Assembly (NCBI RefSeq): GCF_002980495.1
Contig: NZ_PVBR01000016.1
Coordinates: 1-64,000 of the forward strand
Direction: 5' to 3'
Source: Phyllobacterium phragmitis
GTDB lineage: Bacteria; Pseudomonadota; Alphaproteobacteria; Rhizobiales; Rhizobiaceae
DNA: 64,000 bases
Shown here: positions 8,366 through 17,485 of the stretch, one piece after another
How positions within the stretch are numbered: position 1 is the stretch's first letter
Layout: every line of letters starts with the position of its first letter
Notes under the pieces: model-generated
Database searches by the model: none
What the model saw: only the letters and a program-made list of their open reading frames with translations
Told to the model about the DNA's origin: nothing
Program-made: the position numbers and the translations under genes

Positions 8366-9695
8366 GGGTCATGCCTTCTATGCCAAGTGTCGGCGCGGCC
8401 GTGCCGAAATTGCGGTCGATATCGTTTGCCGGGGTCAGGTTGAGGAACATGTCCTTCAAATTGGAGGCGATGGTCACTTCGCTGACGGGATAGCTGAGCT
8501 GGCCATTCTCGATCCAGAAGCCCGATGCGCCGCGGCTATATTGCCCCGTTATCATGTCGACGCCCTGGCCGAAGACCTCGGTCACATAAAAGCCGGTGCC
8601 GACGCCACGGATGAGGTCTTCCGGCGATGCCTCGCCGGGCTCGATGGCGAAATTGCTGGAAGAGGGAACGACCGTCGAGCCGGAGCGGGACCCGCGCCCG
8701 TTGGTTTCGAGCCCCAGCTCCTTGGCGGTCGAAGACGACAGGAACCAATGCCTGAGCACGCCATCCTCGACCATGGCGAGCTTTTGCCCCTCGATGCCTT
8801 CACCGTCGAAAGGCCGCGATGACGTCCCGCGCATGCGCAGCGGATCATCCGTCGCGCTGATGCCGGTCTTCAGGATCTGCTTGCCCATGGAATCCTTGAG
8901 GAAGCTGGTCTTGCGGGCAATCGAAGCGCCGTTGATCGCGCCTGCCAGATGCCCGGCGATACCGCGCGCGACGCGCGGATCGAAGATCACGCTGACCGGG
9001 CCGGTTTTCGCCTTGCGCGCGCCGAGGCGGCGGACCGCGCGTTCGCCGGCGCTGCGCCCGATGACAGCTGCATCCTCCAGTTCGGAAAAATGCAGGCGCG
9101 ACGTGAAATCATAATCGCGCTCCATCGCCGTTCCGGTTCCTGCAATGGCGCTGGCCGAGCTGCCGAAGCGCGTTACCGCATACTGCCCCTCGAAACCGGC
9201 TGACGTGACCAGGACCAGACCGCCCATGCCCGCCAAGGCCGATGCCCCGCCGGAATTGGTGACGCCTGTGACGGCCAGGGCTGCCTCCTCCGCCGCGAAA
9301 GCGTCCTCGGTCAGCCTGGCGGCTCCCACCGTGGTCGGGTCGAACAGATCGAGGTCGCGCGGTTTGCCGACCAGCAATCCATTCGGCGCCAGCCCCTCAT
9401 AGGGATCTTCCGGAGAGACTTTCGCCATGGCGACGGCGCGCTCGGCGAGCCTTGCCGGATCAACATCGGCATTGGCGGAAACGCTTGCCACCCGCTTGCC
9501 GACAAAAACCCGCAGGGCGAAATCATCGCTTTCAGAGGCATCCGTTCCCTCGACCTTGCCAAGGCGAACGGTCACGCTCGTGGCGCGTGAGCGGATCACG
9601 ACCGCGTCGGCCGTGTCGGCGCCGGCGCGGCGCGCGGCTTCGACGAGAGAGGCGGCCTTGTCGACCAATTGTCGGGAATCTGTCGGAGCGTTCAT
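8352..9695 (-). CDS. pmbA: TldD/PmbA-family metallopeptidase
   Basis: PmbA (TldE) subunit, which with TldD forms a cytoplasmic metalloprotease that trims unstructured peptides, known from microcin B17 maturation and CcdA degradation. At 447 residues it is full length. The sequence shows the family pattern: an N-terminal domain with AVVIRSRATSVTVRLG, the central FDPRVARGIAGHLAGAINGASIARKTSFL block, DDPLRMRGTSSRPFDGEG, and a C-terminal GVGTGFYVTEVFGQGVDMITGQYSRGASGFWIENG block. It is the first gene of the minus-strand operon and is divergent from the KefC-like gene, so its promoter lies between 9696 and 9869. A TldD partner is not in the window. Confidence 0.93.
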   Translation of the reverse strand: MNAPTDSRQLVDKAASLVEAARRAGADTADAVVIRSRATSVTVRLGKVEGTDASESDDFALRVFVGKRVASVSANADVDPARLAERAVAMAKVSPEDPYEGLAPNGLLVGKPRDLDLFDPTTVGAARLTEDAFAAEEAALAVTGVTNSGGASALAGMGGLVLVTSAGFEGQYAVTRFGSSASAIAGTGTAMERDYDFTSRLHFSELEDAAVIGRSAGERAVRRLGARKAKTGPVSVIFDPRVARGIAGHLAGAINGASIARKTSFLKDSMGKQILKTGISATDDPLRMRGTSSRPFDGEGIEGQKLAMVEDGVLRHWFLSSSTAKELGLETNGRGSRSGSTVVPSSSNFAIEPGEASPEDLIRGVGTGFYVTEVFGQGVDMITGQYSRGASGFWIENGQLSYPVSEVTIASNLKDMFLNLTPANDIDRNFGTAAPTLGIEGMTLAGS

Positions 9696-9869
9696 GATTA
9701 TTCCGGTTCAAGCCGTGTGGAGGACGAGGATTTGTTGGAACGATTATTTGAGACAAAACTGAAATCAGCCCATAATCTCCCTATATGGTGCAATATCGGG
9801 TGCATCAAGGCGGTTGCCAAGAATCCTTTTTCCAATCAAGTTCATCAGGCAGTTCAGCAAGGTCGCGTA

Positions 9870-11714
9870 ATGGTCCCGGAAGGCGGAAATCTCTATCTTC
9901 AATCGCTGATGCTTCTGGGCGGCGCGATCATCGCTGCTCCCCTGTTCAAAAGGCTCGGGCTCGGGACCGTTCTCGGCTATCTCGCGGCAGGCATCATCAT
10001 CGGCCCTGTCGCCCGTCTCATCAGCGATGGCGAGAATTTTCTGCATTTTGCCGAGCTTGGCATCGTCTTCCTGCTTTTCATCATCGGCCTGGAGCTGAAG
10101 CCATCCCGGCTGTGGTCACTCAGGCACTCGATCTTCGGCCTCGGCCTGGCCCAGGTCCTGTTGACCGGCGCGGCACTGACCGCGCTCGCCGTCTATCTGG
10201 CCGGACTACCTTTCGAGGCTGCCGTCATCGTCGGCCTGGGGCTCGCGCTTTCCTCCACCGCCTTTGCGATGCAGGTGCTGGAAGATCGCGCCGAGACCAA
10301 CCAGAGGCACGGCCAGCGGGCTTTTTCCATCCTGCTCTTCCAGGATCTCGCCATCGTGCCCATCCTGGCGCTGATTCCCGTCCTTTCGACCCAGGGAGCC
10401 TCGCAGGAGGGCGCAAGCTTCCAAATCGCCGCCGCCATCATCGGCATCGCGGCGCTGATCCTCGCCGGCCGCTATCTGCTGAACCCGATGTTCCGCATCA
10501 TCGCCAATACCGGGGCCCGCGAGGTGATGATCGCGGCCGCACTTTTCGTGGTGCTCGGCGCCGCGATGCTGATGCAGTCCGCTGGCCTTTCCATGGCCAT
10601 GGGCGCCTTCATCGCCGGCGTTCTCCTCGCCGAATCCTCCTACCGGCATGAGCTCGAAGCCGATATCGAGCCGTTTCGCGGCATCCTGCTCGGCCTCTTC
10701 TTCGTCGCCGTGGGCCTGTCGCTCAATCTCACCGTCATCGCGGAGAACTGGCTGGCCATCCTGTTGGCCGTCCCCGTGCTGATGGCGGTCAAGATCGCGA
10801 TCGTCTATCTGCTTTGCCGCATCTTCCGCTCCGGTCATGACGACGCGATCCGCGTTGCATTCCTGCTGCCGCAAGGCGGCGAGTTCGGCTTCGTGCTGTT
10901 CACGGCCGCTTCCGCTGCCGCGATCATCTCCGGTTCGCTGGCTTCGCAACTCGTCGCCGTGGTCACCATATCCATGGCGCTCACGCCGCTTTCCGTGGCG
11001 CTTGGCAACCGGCTGCTCGCCGGCGACAAGGAGGAAGAAATGGAGGAGGATTTCGACGGCGCAGGCGCAGATGTGCTGATGATCGGCTTTTCGCGTTATG
11101 GCCAGATCGCCGCGCAGATATTGCTCGCCGGCGGCATCGACGTCACCGTCATCGATTCTTCGGCCAATCGCATTCGCGCTGCCGGCAAATTCGGCTTCCG
11201 GATTTATTTCGGCGATGGTACGCGCAAGGACGTGCTCGAGGCATCAGGGATAAGGCGCGCCAAGATCGTCGCCATCTGCACGCAGAAAAAAGACGTGACC
11301 AACCGGATCGTCGACCTGATCCAGTCGGAATTTCCCGACGTAAAACTTTTCGTGCGCTCCTACGATCGTGAACACACATTGCAGTTGCGGGCGAAGCAGG
11401 TCGATTACGAGTTGCGCGAAACGTTTGAATCGGGGCTTGTGTTCGGGCGCAGAACATTGGAGAAGCTCGGCATCAGCGAAGACCTCGCCGGCCAGATCAC
11501 AGAAGCCGTGCGCAAGCGCGACGAGGACCGGCTCCACGTGCAGGCGACAGAAGGCATTCTGGCAGGCAAGCATCTGCTCTTCAACAGGCCGGTGACGCCG
11601 GAGCCCCTGATGAAACCGACGCGCGAAGCCAAGCCGCTCGACAAGATCACCGAGGAGACGCTGGCACCCGCGGAGGCAACCGACATGGCGGTGCAAGCGG
11701 AGCCGGCGGAGTAA
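9870..11714 (+). CDS. KefB/KefC-like monovalent cation:proton antiporter (CPA2)
   Basis: Inner-membrane antiporter of 614 residues, probably K+/H+ exchange. The first 375 or so residues are about twelve hydrophobic helices (LGTVLGYLAAGIIIGP, GIVFLLFIIGLELKP, LALSSTAFAMQVL typical of CPA2). After a linker comes a cytoplasmic RCK/TrkA-N domain at about 398-515 with the nucleotide loop GFSRYGQIAAQIL and the acidic VIDSS end of strand 2. The C-terminus is a variable acidic tail. The open frame extends to 9669, but that would overlap pmbA; the ATG at 9870 has AAGG at a spacing of eight. Specific gating by glutathione adducts, as in KefC, cannot be inferred. Confidence 0.92.
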   Translation: MVPEGGNLYLQSLMLLGGAIIAAPLFKRLGLGTVLGYLAAGIIIGPVARLISDGENFLHFAELGIVFLLFIIGLELKPSRLWSLRHSIFGLGLAQVLLTGAALTALAVYLAGLPFEAAVIVGLGLALSSTAFAMQVLEDRAETNQRHGQRAFSILLFQDLAIVPILALIPVLSTQGASQEGASFQIAAAIIGIAALILAGRYLLNPMFRIIANTGAREVMIAAALFVVLGAAMLMQSAGLSMAMGAFIAGVLLAESSYRHELEADIEPFRGILLGLFFVAVGLSLNLTVIAENWLAILLAVPVLMAVKIAIVYLLCRIFRSGHDDAIRVAFLLPQGGEFGFVLFTAASAAAIISGSLASQLVAVVTISMALTPLSVALGNRLLAGDKEEEMEEDFDGAGADVLMIGFSRYGQIAAQILLAGGIDVTVIDSSANRIRAAGKFGFRIYFGDGTRKDVLEASGIRRAKIVAICTQKKDVTNRIVDLIQSEFPDVKLFVRSYDREHTLQLRAKQVDYELRETFESGLVFGRRTLEKLGISEDLAGQITEAVRKRDEDRLHVQATEGILAGKHLLFNRPVTPEPLMKPTREAKPLDKITEETLAPAEATDMAVQAEPAE

Positions 11715-11792
11715 TTTTTCGGTAGTAAACACCACCAGACTTGAGCTGACCGCCGATTCATCCTGGAAACAATACGGTTTCAGGAGTTTTGA

Positions 11793-11997
11793 ATGAGGAC
11801 AGTGCACGATCTGAAAGACAAGCGAGCCGAAATTGGGGGGGCGGCTTCAGGCGGTCAATCGCGAACAGAGTGATCTGCAGAGGCGGATTGTTGCGCTCGA
11901 CGAAGTGATCGCGATCTATGACGATGATTATGCACCGATTTCCAAGCAGTCGCCATTGCCGCGCAATAATCGTCGGAACGAACCCACTGCAAGATAG
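11793..11997 (+). pseudogene. Small coiled-coil-like gene broken by a frameshift in a seven-G run
   Basis: An ATG at 11793 preceded by AGGAG at a spacing of six opens a frame MRTVHDLKDKRAEIGG that then hits the homopolymer G run 11835-11841. In the original frame translation stops about 30 bases later (TGA near 11871). If the run had six G instead of seven, the frame continues RLQAVNREQSDLQRRIVAL and on through DEVIAIYDDDYAPIS to TAG at 11995-11997, giving about 67 residues. That product resembles the short helical proteins (helix of about 45 residues, then a Y/FDPDY-like motif) that are scattered in rhizobia, often near mobile elements; their function is unknown. It may be a real pseudogene, a phase-variable gene, or a base-call error. 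Confidence 0.72.
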
Positions 11998-12043
11998 GGT
12001 AGACGTGGACACCGCTCAGTGAGCAAGTCCCGCGTCTTCCTCC

Positions 12044-12077
12044 GAACCGTGCGGGCAGCTTTTACTGCACACGGCTC
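12044..12077 (-). other. Stable hairpin resembling a group II intron stem
   Basis: Read on the minus strand this is GAGCCGTGTGC, a short loop region, then GCACGGTTC, an imperfect stem with G-U pairs. From memory, this paired GAGCCGT...ACGGTTC arrangement is common next to reverse-transcriptase frames of bacterial group II introns. No reverse transcriptase or domain V is visible nearby, so if the match is real it is only a scrap. Confidence 0.35.
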
Positions 12078-12090
12078 TGAGGATCTCCGC

Positions 12091-12119
12091 TTGAAAATGT
12101 TGCTCATTTGGGCTACATA
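12091..12119 (+). promoter_or_regulatory. Candidate sigma-70 promoter of the toxin-antitoxin operon
   Basis: TTGAAA at 12091-12096 and TACATA at 12114-12119 are separated by 17 bases and lie about 30 bases before the antitoxin start. RelB-type antitoxins usually repress such a promoter by binding over it. Motif match and position only. Confidence 0.5.
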
Positions 12120-12148
12120 CATATCGAACTTAATAAGGAGGCTAAAAG

Positions 12149-12430
12149 ATGGTTGCAAACGCATACGTGCGCGCCCGCATTGAACCTTCGGTGAAGGATA
12201 GCGCCGCCTTGGTACTCGACAGTCTTGGACTAACTACCTCGGATATCATCCGTATCGTTTTGACCAGGATCGCCCGAGATAAAGCTCTTCCCATCGAGTT
12301 GACTCGACCCAACGCCAAAACAATCGCCGCGATGGAGGAAGCAAGAGCCATCAAGGCGGGTCATGGCAAACATTTTGATACTGCCGAAGAGCTATTTGGG
12401 GCACTCAAGGGTAACAAGCTTGTCAAGTGA
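12149..12430 (+). CDS. RelB/DinJ-family antitoxin
   Basis: Antitoxin of 93 residues. The N-terminal half has the ribbon-helix-helix pattern of RelB/DinJ proteins (YVRARIEPSVKDSAALVLDSLGLTTSDIIRIVLTRIARDKALPIEL), which binds the operon promoter as a dimer, and the C-terminal half (residues 60-93) is the helical segment that wraps and inhibits the toxin. AAGGAGG stands seven bases before the ATG, a strong site that fits antitoxin being made in excess. The toxin gene begins inside its last codons. Confidence 0.9.
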   Translation: MVANAYVRARIEPSVKDSAALVLDSLGLTTSDIIRIVLTRIARDKALPIELTRPNAKTIAAMEEARAIKAGHGKHFDTAEELFGALKGNKLVK

Positions 12431-12755
12431 TAGGAAACGAGCGAAGTCCGCTTCTAGTAAGCGGGCTTCGCTGCCGCGGCAATCAAGTCATACCAAGCAA
12501 TTCCAAAAAGATTGGGAGCGTCTTTCCAGGTCTGGCCGATATGACATGGTCGCACTGAAGAAAGTCGTAGGTTTGATCATAGATAACGATGGCCCTCTGC
12601 CAGCCGAGCTGAAGGATCATGAGTTGTCGGGTGATTGGAAAGATCATCGAGAATGTCATATCGGGGGCGATTTTCTCCTCATCTACACGGTAGACGAAAA
12701 AAAGAATCTGGTGGTGTTCGTCGCTACCGGTACACACGCCGAACTCCTTGAATGA
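12420..12755 (+). CDS. YafQ-type (RelE superfamily) mRNA interferase toxin
   Basis: Ribosome-dependent endoribonuclease of the RelE/YafQ fold, about 111 residues. The family core is intact: HTKQFQKDWERLSRSGRYDM, LPAELKDHELSGDWKDHRECH with the conserved His and Asp, then GGDFLLIY and a C-terminal FVATGTHAELL that supplies a further His. The longest open frame goes back to 12363, deep inside the antitoxin, which is unusual; TTG at 12420 with AAGG nine bases upstream gives the usual short basic N-terminus and an 11-base overlap, so that start is preferred though not certain. Forms a type II toxin-antitoxin pair with the gene before it. Confidence 0.85.
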   Translation: MSSDRKRAKSASSKRASLPRQSSHTKQFQKDWERLSRSGRYDMVALKKVVGLIIDNDGPLPAELKDHELSGDWKDHRECHIGGDFLLIYTVDEKKNLVVFVATGTHAELLE

Positions 12756-13074
12756 AGTATTCATCCAGTCCGTCTCTGCCTGCGCGCGCCCGCGTCCTGC
12801 TGTGGGCCTTTCGGATCGTTCAGCCCGACGCCCGATGTTGCGTATTGGCTCTGTGGATCTTTGTCGCAGCCGGAAGCCTCACTATCAGATCCATCCATGC
12901 GAACCTTAGAGGCGAACTGTTCGTCGCGCGGAATTGTGATTTAATTCGAGTTTTGTGATCTTTACCACCTAATGCCGTAATTTTCGCTCGGAAAAAGCGA
13001 ATACGATTTGTCATCCACGGCGGGACCGGAACACGCGAACGCAAAACCGGCTCCGACTTTTCCTCAACACCGCC
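12756..13074. other. Intergenic stretch between toxin and patatin genes
   Basis: The two flanking genes converge on this 319-base gap. A small inverted repeat (TTCGCT at 12983-12988 and AGCGAA at 12996-13001) could act as a weak terminator. No gene is recognised; a 68-codon frame starting at 12752 has no supporting features. Confidence 0.4.
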
Positions 13075-13956
13075 TCAAGCGCTCTTGCGGCCTTCGGAGA
13101 AGGTCAGCGCCGCGTCGAGGGCGTGTTTCAGCTCATCCTTCACGCCCGCACTTTCGCGCAGGATCTGCTCGACCCGCATGAAATCGAGCACCCGGAAATG
13201 CGACACCTGCGGCCGCAGCAAGATGACGGGCCGCGCGCGCTTGAGTTTGGTGGCGATGATCGACTGCATCAACAGTTGCGTCGCGCCGAACATGGCATCG
13301 ATGGAGGACGGCATCTTGCTGTCGTCCCCGAGCGGGCCGCCGACGACATCGATGGCGATGACGATATCCGCCTTATCCTCCAGGAGCTCGAAAGGCACCG
13401 GGTTATAGATGCCGCCGTCGATCAGAATCCGCCCGTCGCGCCGGATCGGCCTGAACAGGGCAGGGATTGCCGCCGATGCGGCAAGTGCCGAAACGAGATC
13501 GCCGCTTTCGAGGATCGCTTCCTGTTGGCCGTAAAAATCGGTAGCGATGACGGTGAGCGGGATCTCAAGTTCCTCGAATGTTGCCGGCAATTGCTCCGGC
13601 AGGAACGCCTTCAGGATCTTTTCGATGTTGAACTGGGTGAAGCGAATGCCCTCGGCCAGGATTTCGGAGAAGCTCGTCGGGCGCGTCTTCCACATGCGGC
13701 CGGCAATTTGGACGCGATTGGCGAGCGTGGCGTTGCAATAGGCCCGGATGTCCCTGCCGCTCATGCCGGACGCCATGCCGGCGCCGATGAGTGCGCCGAT
13801 CGAAGAACCCGAGATCGCCACCGGACGGATGCCCATCTCATCGAGAGCCTCGATGACATTGATATGCGCGATGCCACGCGCACCGCCGCCGCCGAAGGCG
13901 ATCGCAACGGACGGGCCTGATCTTACAGCGCTTTCGCCTACGAGTGCTGTCGTCAC
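13075..13956 (-). CDS. Patatin-like phospholipase (RssA/NTE type)
   Basis: Probable serine hydrolase or phospholipase of 293 residues with the patatin fold. The oxyanion-hole loop GGGGARG is at residues 22-28, the nucleophile elbow GSSIG at 50-54 with Ser52, and the second member of the catalytic dyad, Asp180, in DGG. It lacks a signal peptide, so it is likely cytoplasmic or peripherally attached to the inner membrane, like RssA. The C-terminal half contains the usual DIVIAIDVVGG strand. It lies downstream of the M16 peptidase pair on the same strand, 17 bases after the second, and may share their transcript. The lipid substrate is unknown. Confidence 0.9.
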   Translation of the reverse strand: MTTALVGESAVRSGPSVAIAFGGGGARGIAHINVIEALDEMGIRPVAISGSSIGALIGAGMASGMSGRDIRAYCNATLANRVQIAGRMWKTRPTSFSEILAEGIRFTQFNIEKILKAFLPEQLPATFEELEIPLTVIATDFYGQQEAILESGDLVSALAASAAIPALFRPIRRDGRILIDGGIYNPVPFELLEDKADIVIAIDVVGGPLGDDSKMPSSIDAMFGATQLLMQSIIATKLKRARPVILLRPQVSHFRVLDFMRVEQILRESAGVKDELKHALDAALTFSEGRKSA

Positions 13957-13973
13957 GCGCTTCTCCCGAAAGG

Positions 13974-15293
13974 CTACATCTGCGCCGGGCCGACCATGAG
14001 GATCGCCGGGTTTGCCTCCAGCAGTTTCTTCGCCACCGCCTTTACCTGATCCATGGTAACGGCATTGATGAGACCGGCACGCTTGTCGATATAATCGCGG
14101 CCCAGATCCTCTTGCTGCAACGATACGAGCGTCCGCGCAATGCCGCTGGACGAATCGAGATTGTTGACGGCATAGGAACCGATCACATAGCTCTTGGCCG
14201 CGGCCAGTTCCTCCTCCGTCGGACCATCGCTGGCCATGCGGCTCACCTGGTCGCGAATGATCTTGAGCGTCTCCTGCGCCCGATCCGGGCGGGTGGCGGT
14301 CGATATCATCAGAGCCGAGGCGTGATCGCGAATGATCAGCGATGAATTGACGGAATAGGCAAGGCCACGCTTCTCGCGTACTTCCCTGTAGAGGCGCGAG
14401 GAGAACCCGCCTCCCAGGATGTGGTTCATGAGATGGGCCGCGAAGAAATCGGGATCGTGGCGCGAAACGCCGGGATAGACGAGGGCAATCGAGGTCTGCG
14501 GCAGCTTATAGCTGACGCTGGTGGTGGCGCCGAGCGCCAGCTTCGCATCGGGAACGGGCGTCAGTTCGGCTTTCTCCGGCAAGCCGGCGAACACCTTGTC
14601 GAGCAGCGGAGCAAGCTCCTGCGGGCTGATCGAGCCGACGACGCCGATGGTGAGATTGTCGCGGGCGAACACCTTGCGGTGATAGGCCAGGAGATCGTCA
14701 CGCGTGACGGCCAGGAGCGACTTTTCCGTTCCCTTCTCGCGGCGGGCATAAGGATGGCTGCCATAGAGGACTTCGGCGAATTTCTGCGAAGCGATGGTGC
14801 TCGGATCGCGTTCCGATGCCTTGATGTCGGCGATGATCTGCTGGCGAATGCGGTCGACCGGCTTTTGATCGAAGCGCGGCCTGTTGACGGCGAGCGCCAG
14901 GAGATCGAAAGCCGCCTCGCGATTTTCCGCAAGCATGCGCATGGAACCGCCGATGTCATCCTGGGTTTCCGAAAAGCTCATCTCGGCTCCTACATTGTCG
15001 AGCCGCTCCTGATAGGCATCCGAAGGAAGATCGCCCGCGCCTTCATCGAACAGGCCGGTCATCAGATTGCCGAGCCCCTCCTTGCCGGTGGGGTCCTGCG
15101 TCGAACCGCCCTTGAAGGAAAAGCGGATCGAGATCAGCGGCACGAAGTCATCCTGCACCAGCCAGGCCCGCACGCCCTTGGGCGATACCACTTCCTGAAT
15201 GGTGACGGCACGCGCCGGCAGGACGAAGAACAGAACAGCGATGAAAGCCGCGGCAAGAGCGCGCCCGTGACGATAGAGAAAAAAGCCTGACAT
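13974..15293 (-). CDS. M16-family protein without zinc-binding motif
   Basis: Exported M16 (insulinase/processing peptidase) family protein of 439 residues that has lost the catalytic motif: where the active partner has HFLEH, this sequence reads LFDEGAG. The other half of the family pattern is present, including the LGGGFSSRLYREVREKRGLAYSV block with the conserved Arg and Tyr that bind substrate. The N-terminus from 15293 is a signal peptide (hydrophobic run AAAFIAVLFFVLPARA). Such inactive subunits pair with an active subunit to make a heterodimeric peptidase, which agrees with the active gene ending only eight bases upstream. The open frame extends to 15512 inside that gene and is not used. 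Confidence 0.9.
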   Translation of the reverse strand: MSGFFLYRHGRALAAAFIAVLFFVLPARAVTIQEVVSPKGVRAWLVQDDFVPLISIRFSFKGGSTQDPTGKEGLGNLMTGLFDEGAGDLPSDAYQERLDNVGAEMSFSETQDDIGGSMRMLAENREAAFDLLALAVNRPRFDQKPVDRIRQQIIADIKASERDPSTIASQKFAEVLYGSHPYARREKGTEKSLLAVTRDDLLAYHRKVFARDNLTIGVVGSISPQELAPLLDKVFAGLPEKAELTPVPDAKLALGATTSVSYKLPQTSIALVYPGVSRHDPDFFAAHLMNHILGGGFSSRLYREVREKRGLAYSVNSSLIIRDHASALMISTATRPDRAQETLKIIRDQVSRMASDGPTEEELAAAKSYVIGSYAVNNLDSSSGIARTLVSLQQEDLGRDYIDKRAGLINAVTMDQVKAVAKKLLEANPAILMVGPAQM

Positions 15294-15301
15294 GTTCACT
15301 T

Positions 15302-16858
15302 TCACTGCACCACTCCCTGCGTTCCCCCATCGGACGTTCCCGGCTGCAGCGGCACGATCTGCCCGGCATCCGGCTGCTGCTCCGATTGTGCGCTCTGCGG
15401 CTCGTCCGCCGGAGGCAAGAGATAACTCGTCACCGAACGTGCTTCGACGAGATAACGGGCGGCGGCATTCTTGACCTGCTCCGTCGTCACCGCGCGAATG
15501 CGCTTCGGCCAATCCTGCACATCCTGGACCGTTCCGCCGACAGCCAGCGTCGAGCCATAGATGCGCGCCATGCCCATCTGATTGTCATGCGAGAAGATGA
15601 CGCTCTTCAAGAAGCGGTTGCGCGCCTGCAGGAGTTCCGTTTCGGTCACGCCATCCTTGATGATGCGGGTGATCTCGGCTTCCACCGCGACCTCGACCTC
15701 ATCGAGCGTGGCATCGCCGCGCGGCGCGCCATAGACGGAGAAGATACCATCATCGAGCGCGCTACCCGAATAGTTGGCGCCGGCGGCGGCAGCGATACCC
15801 TTCTTGACGATCAGTTCCTGATAAAGACGACTGCGGATCGATCCGCCGAGAATCTCGCTGAGGAGATCGAGCGCCTCCGCCTCTCCCGGCTTGGCGTTGT
15901 GATAGGACGGAACCACCCACATCTTGCGGAAGCTCGGCTGCGAGACACGCGGATCATTCAGCGTAGCCGTGCGCCTGGTGTGCTGTACCGGCTCCTGCGG
16001 GCGGATGCGCGGGCCCGGATCGGCGCGACGCGGAACCTTGCCATAGGTCTTTTCGGCAAGTGCCAGCACCCTCTCCGGGGTGACGTCGCCTGAGATCACA
16101 AGCGTCGCATTGTTCGGCGTATAGAAGCGCTCGTAGAAATCGGTGGCATCCTTCAGATCGAGCTTCTGCATTTCCCGCATCCAGCCGATAACCGGAACAC
16201 GGTAGGGATGGTTCAGGAAAAGCACGGCATTCGCTTCCTCGGCAAGGATCGCGGCGGGATCACCGTCGACACGCATCCGGCGCTCCTCGAGGATGACGTC
16301 GCGCTCGGTATCCACCACCTCATCCGTCAGGACCAGATTTTCCATCCGATCCGCCTCATAGGTCATCACCATTTCCAGCGCCTGCGGAGCCACCTGCTGG
16401 TAATAAGCGGTGTAATCATAGGAGGTGAAGGCATTTTCCTGGCCGCCGATCCCGGACACCTTGTTGGAAAATTCACCCGCCGGGTAGGTCTTGGTGCCCT
16501 TGAACATCAGATGTTCGAGGAAATGCGCGATGCCCGATTTTCCCGGCAACTCGTCGGCGGAACCGACATGATACCAGACCATCTGAGTGACGACGGGCGC
16601 GCGATGATCCGGGATGACCACGACCTCCAGCCCGTTTTCGAGCTTGAAATCGCTGACGCCGTCATTCGTGACGATCTCCGGCTTTTGAACCGGCGTCTCT
16701 CGAGCCGGCGCTTCGGTGACCGGTTCAGGCGTTTTTTGAGCTGGGGCTGGGGCGGCCGTTTGCGCACCGGCCTGGAGGACTGGCGCAAGCGGCGTGGCAC
16801 TGAGGGCGGCGACTGTTAATATCGAAAGCAGCAGATGGCGGATCGTGAAGCTCGGCAC
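15302..16858 (-). CDS. M16-family zinc metallopeptidase, active subunit
   Basis: Periplasmic zinc peptidase of 518 residues. The inverted zinc motif HFLEH is at 112-116 and a downstream glutamate lies in the block [16 protein letters not shown], as the HxxEH...E family requires. It starts with a signal peptide ([14 protein letters not shown]...) followed by a Pro/Ala-rich linker of about 25 residues. The start codon is GTG at 16858 with AGGA nine bases before it. It is followed by the motif-less partner at 13974-15293 and the two are probably one enzyme. The natural substrate cannot be told; related pairs degrade short peptides. Confidence 0.92.
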   Translation of the reverse strand: MPSFTIRHLLLSILTVAALSATPLAPVLQAGAQTAAPAPAQKTPEPVTEAPARETPVQKPEIVTNDGVSDFKLENGLEVVVIPDHRAPVVTQMVWYHVGSADELPGKSGIAHFLEHLMFKGTKTYPAGEFSNKVSGIGGQENAFTSYDYTAYYQQVAPQALEMVMTYEADRMENLVLTDEVVDTERDVILEERRMRVDGDPAAILAEEANAVLFLNHPYRVPVIGWMREMQKLDLKDATDFYERFYTPNNATLVISGDVTPERVLALAEKTYGKVPRRADPGPRIRPQEPVQHTRRTATLNDPRVSQPSFRKMWVVPSYHNAKPGEAEALDLLSEILGGSIRSRLYQELIVKKGIAAAAGANYSGSALDDGIFSVYGAPRGDATLDEVEVAVEAEITRIIKDGVTETELLQARNRFLKSVIFSHDNQMGMARIYGSTLAVGGTVQDVQDWPKRIRAVTTEQVKNAAARYLVEARSVTSYLLPPADEPQSAQSEQQPDAGQIVPLQPGTSDGGTQGVVQ

Positions 16859-16921
16859 AGAAAGGCGTCCTTTGGATTAGAGCGTGATGAAGCCGCGATA
16901 TGACATTCATCAACGACATTC

Positions 16922-17485
16922 TTAAAACGGTTTGCGCACCCCGATCAACCGGATAACGGTCCCGCCATAGTTGCGTTCGTCGTGCACCGCGAATCGATCA
17001 TCGAGCGCGAGCGCGGCGTCTGTCTCCTCCTCAAGCACCAAAAGTGCGTCAGGAATAAGCCAACCGCCGTCGAGCGCGGAAACAAAAGCCTTTTCCCCCA
17101 AGCCTTTGCCATAAGGGGGATCGGCGAAAACGAGATCGAAGGGCTCCATGGTGCCGACAGCGCCGAGATTGCAGGCATCGCGCCGGAATATCTTGGTCTG
17201 ACCCTGAAGACCGAAAGCCTCGATATTCTCGCGCAGCAGCCCGCGTCCCTCCATCGATTCCTCGACGAACAGGCAGGCGCGCGCGCCGCGCGACATGGCT
17301 TCGAGACCGAGCGCGCCGGTTCCCGCGAACAGATCGAGCACGCGAGCGCCCTCCAGTTTTCCGGGAAAGCGATGCGCCAGGATATTGAACAAGCTCTCGC
17401 GGGTCCGGTCTGTGGTGGGGCGAATCGCGCTGGAGGATGGTGTCGCAAGCGCGCGCCCGCGGAGCCTACCGCCGACGATCCGCAT
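16922..17485 (-). CDS. rsmD: 16S rRNA (guanine-966-N2)-methyltransferase RsmD
   Basis: Methylates G966 of 16S rRNA in the 30S subunit with S-adenosylmethionine. At 187 residues it is the normal size. It begins MRIVGG.LRGR, has the [14 protein letters not shown] segment, the SAM-binding loop [13 protein letters not shown] at about 51-63 and the catalytic ADPPYGKG at 121-128. A longer frame runs back to 18028 but that is the shadow of the pseudouridine synthase tail; the ATG at 17485 is the family start. It begins 20 bases before the end of the upstream gene, in a different frame, so the two are coupled. Confidence 0.95.
   Translation of the reverse strand: MRIVGGRLRGRALATPSSSAIRPTTDRTRESLFNILAHRFPGKLEGARVLDLFAGTGALGLEAMSRGARACLFVEESMEGRGLLRENIEAFGLQGQTKIFRRDACNLGAVGTMEPFDLVFADPPYGKGLGEKAFVSALDGGWLIPDALLVLEEETDAALALDDRFAVHDERNYGGTVIRLIGVRKPF

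Larger units (their letters stand above)
11715..12090. other. Region after the antiporter: frameshifted gene and hairpins
   Basis: No intact gene. An inverted repeat at 11761-11785 (TCCTGGAAAC and GTTTCAGGA around a short loop) follows the antiporter gene and takes in the start of the ribosome binding site of the broken gene at 11793. The rest holds that broken gene and a possible group II intron scrap at 12044-12077. Confidence 0.55.

Noticed and set aside
12363..12419. ATG 12363 as the toxin start
   Set aside because: It lies deep inside the antitoxin gene with no ribosome binding site and adds residues not found in YafQ-type proteins.
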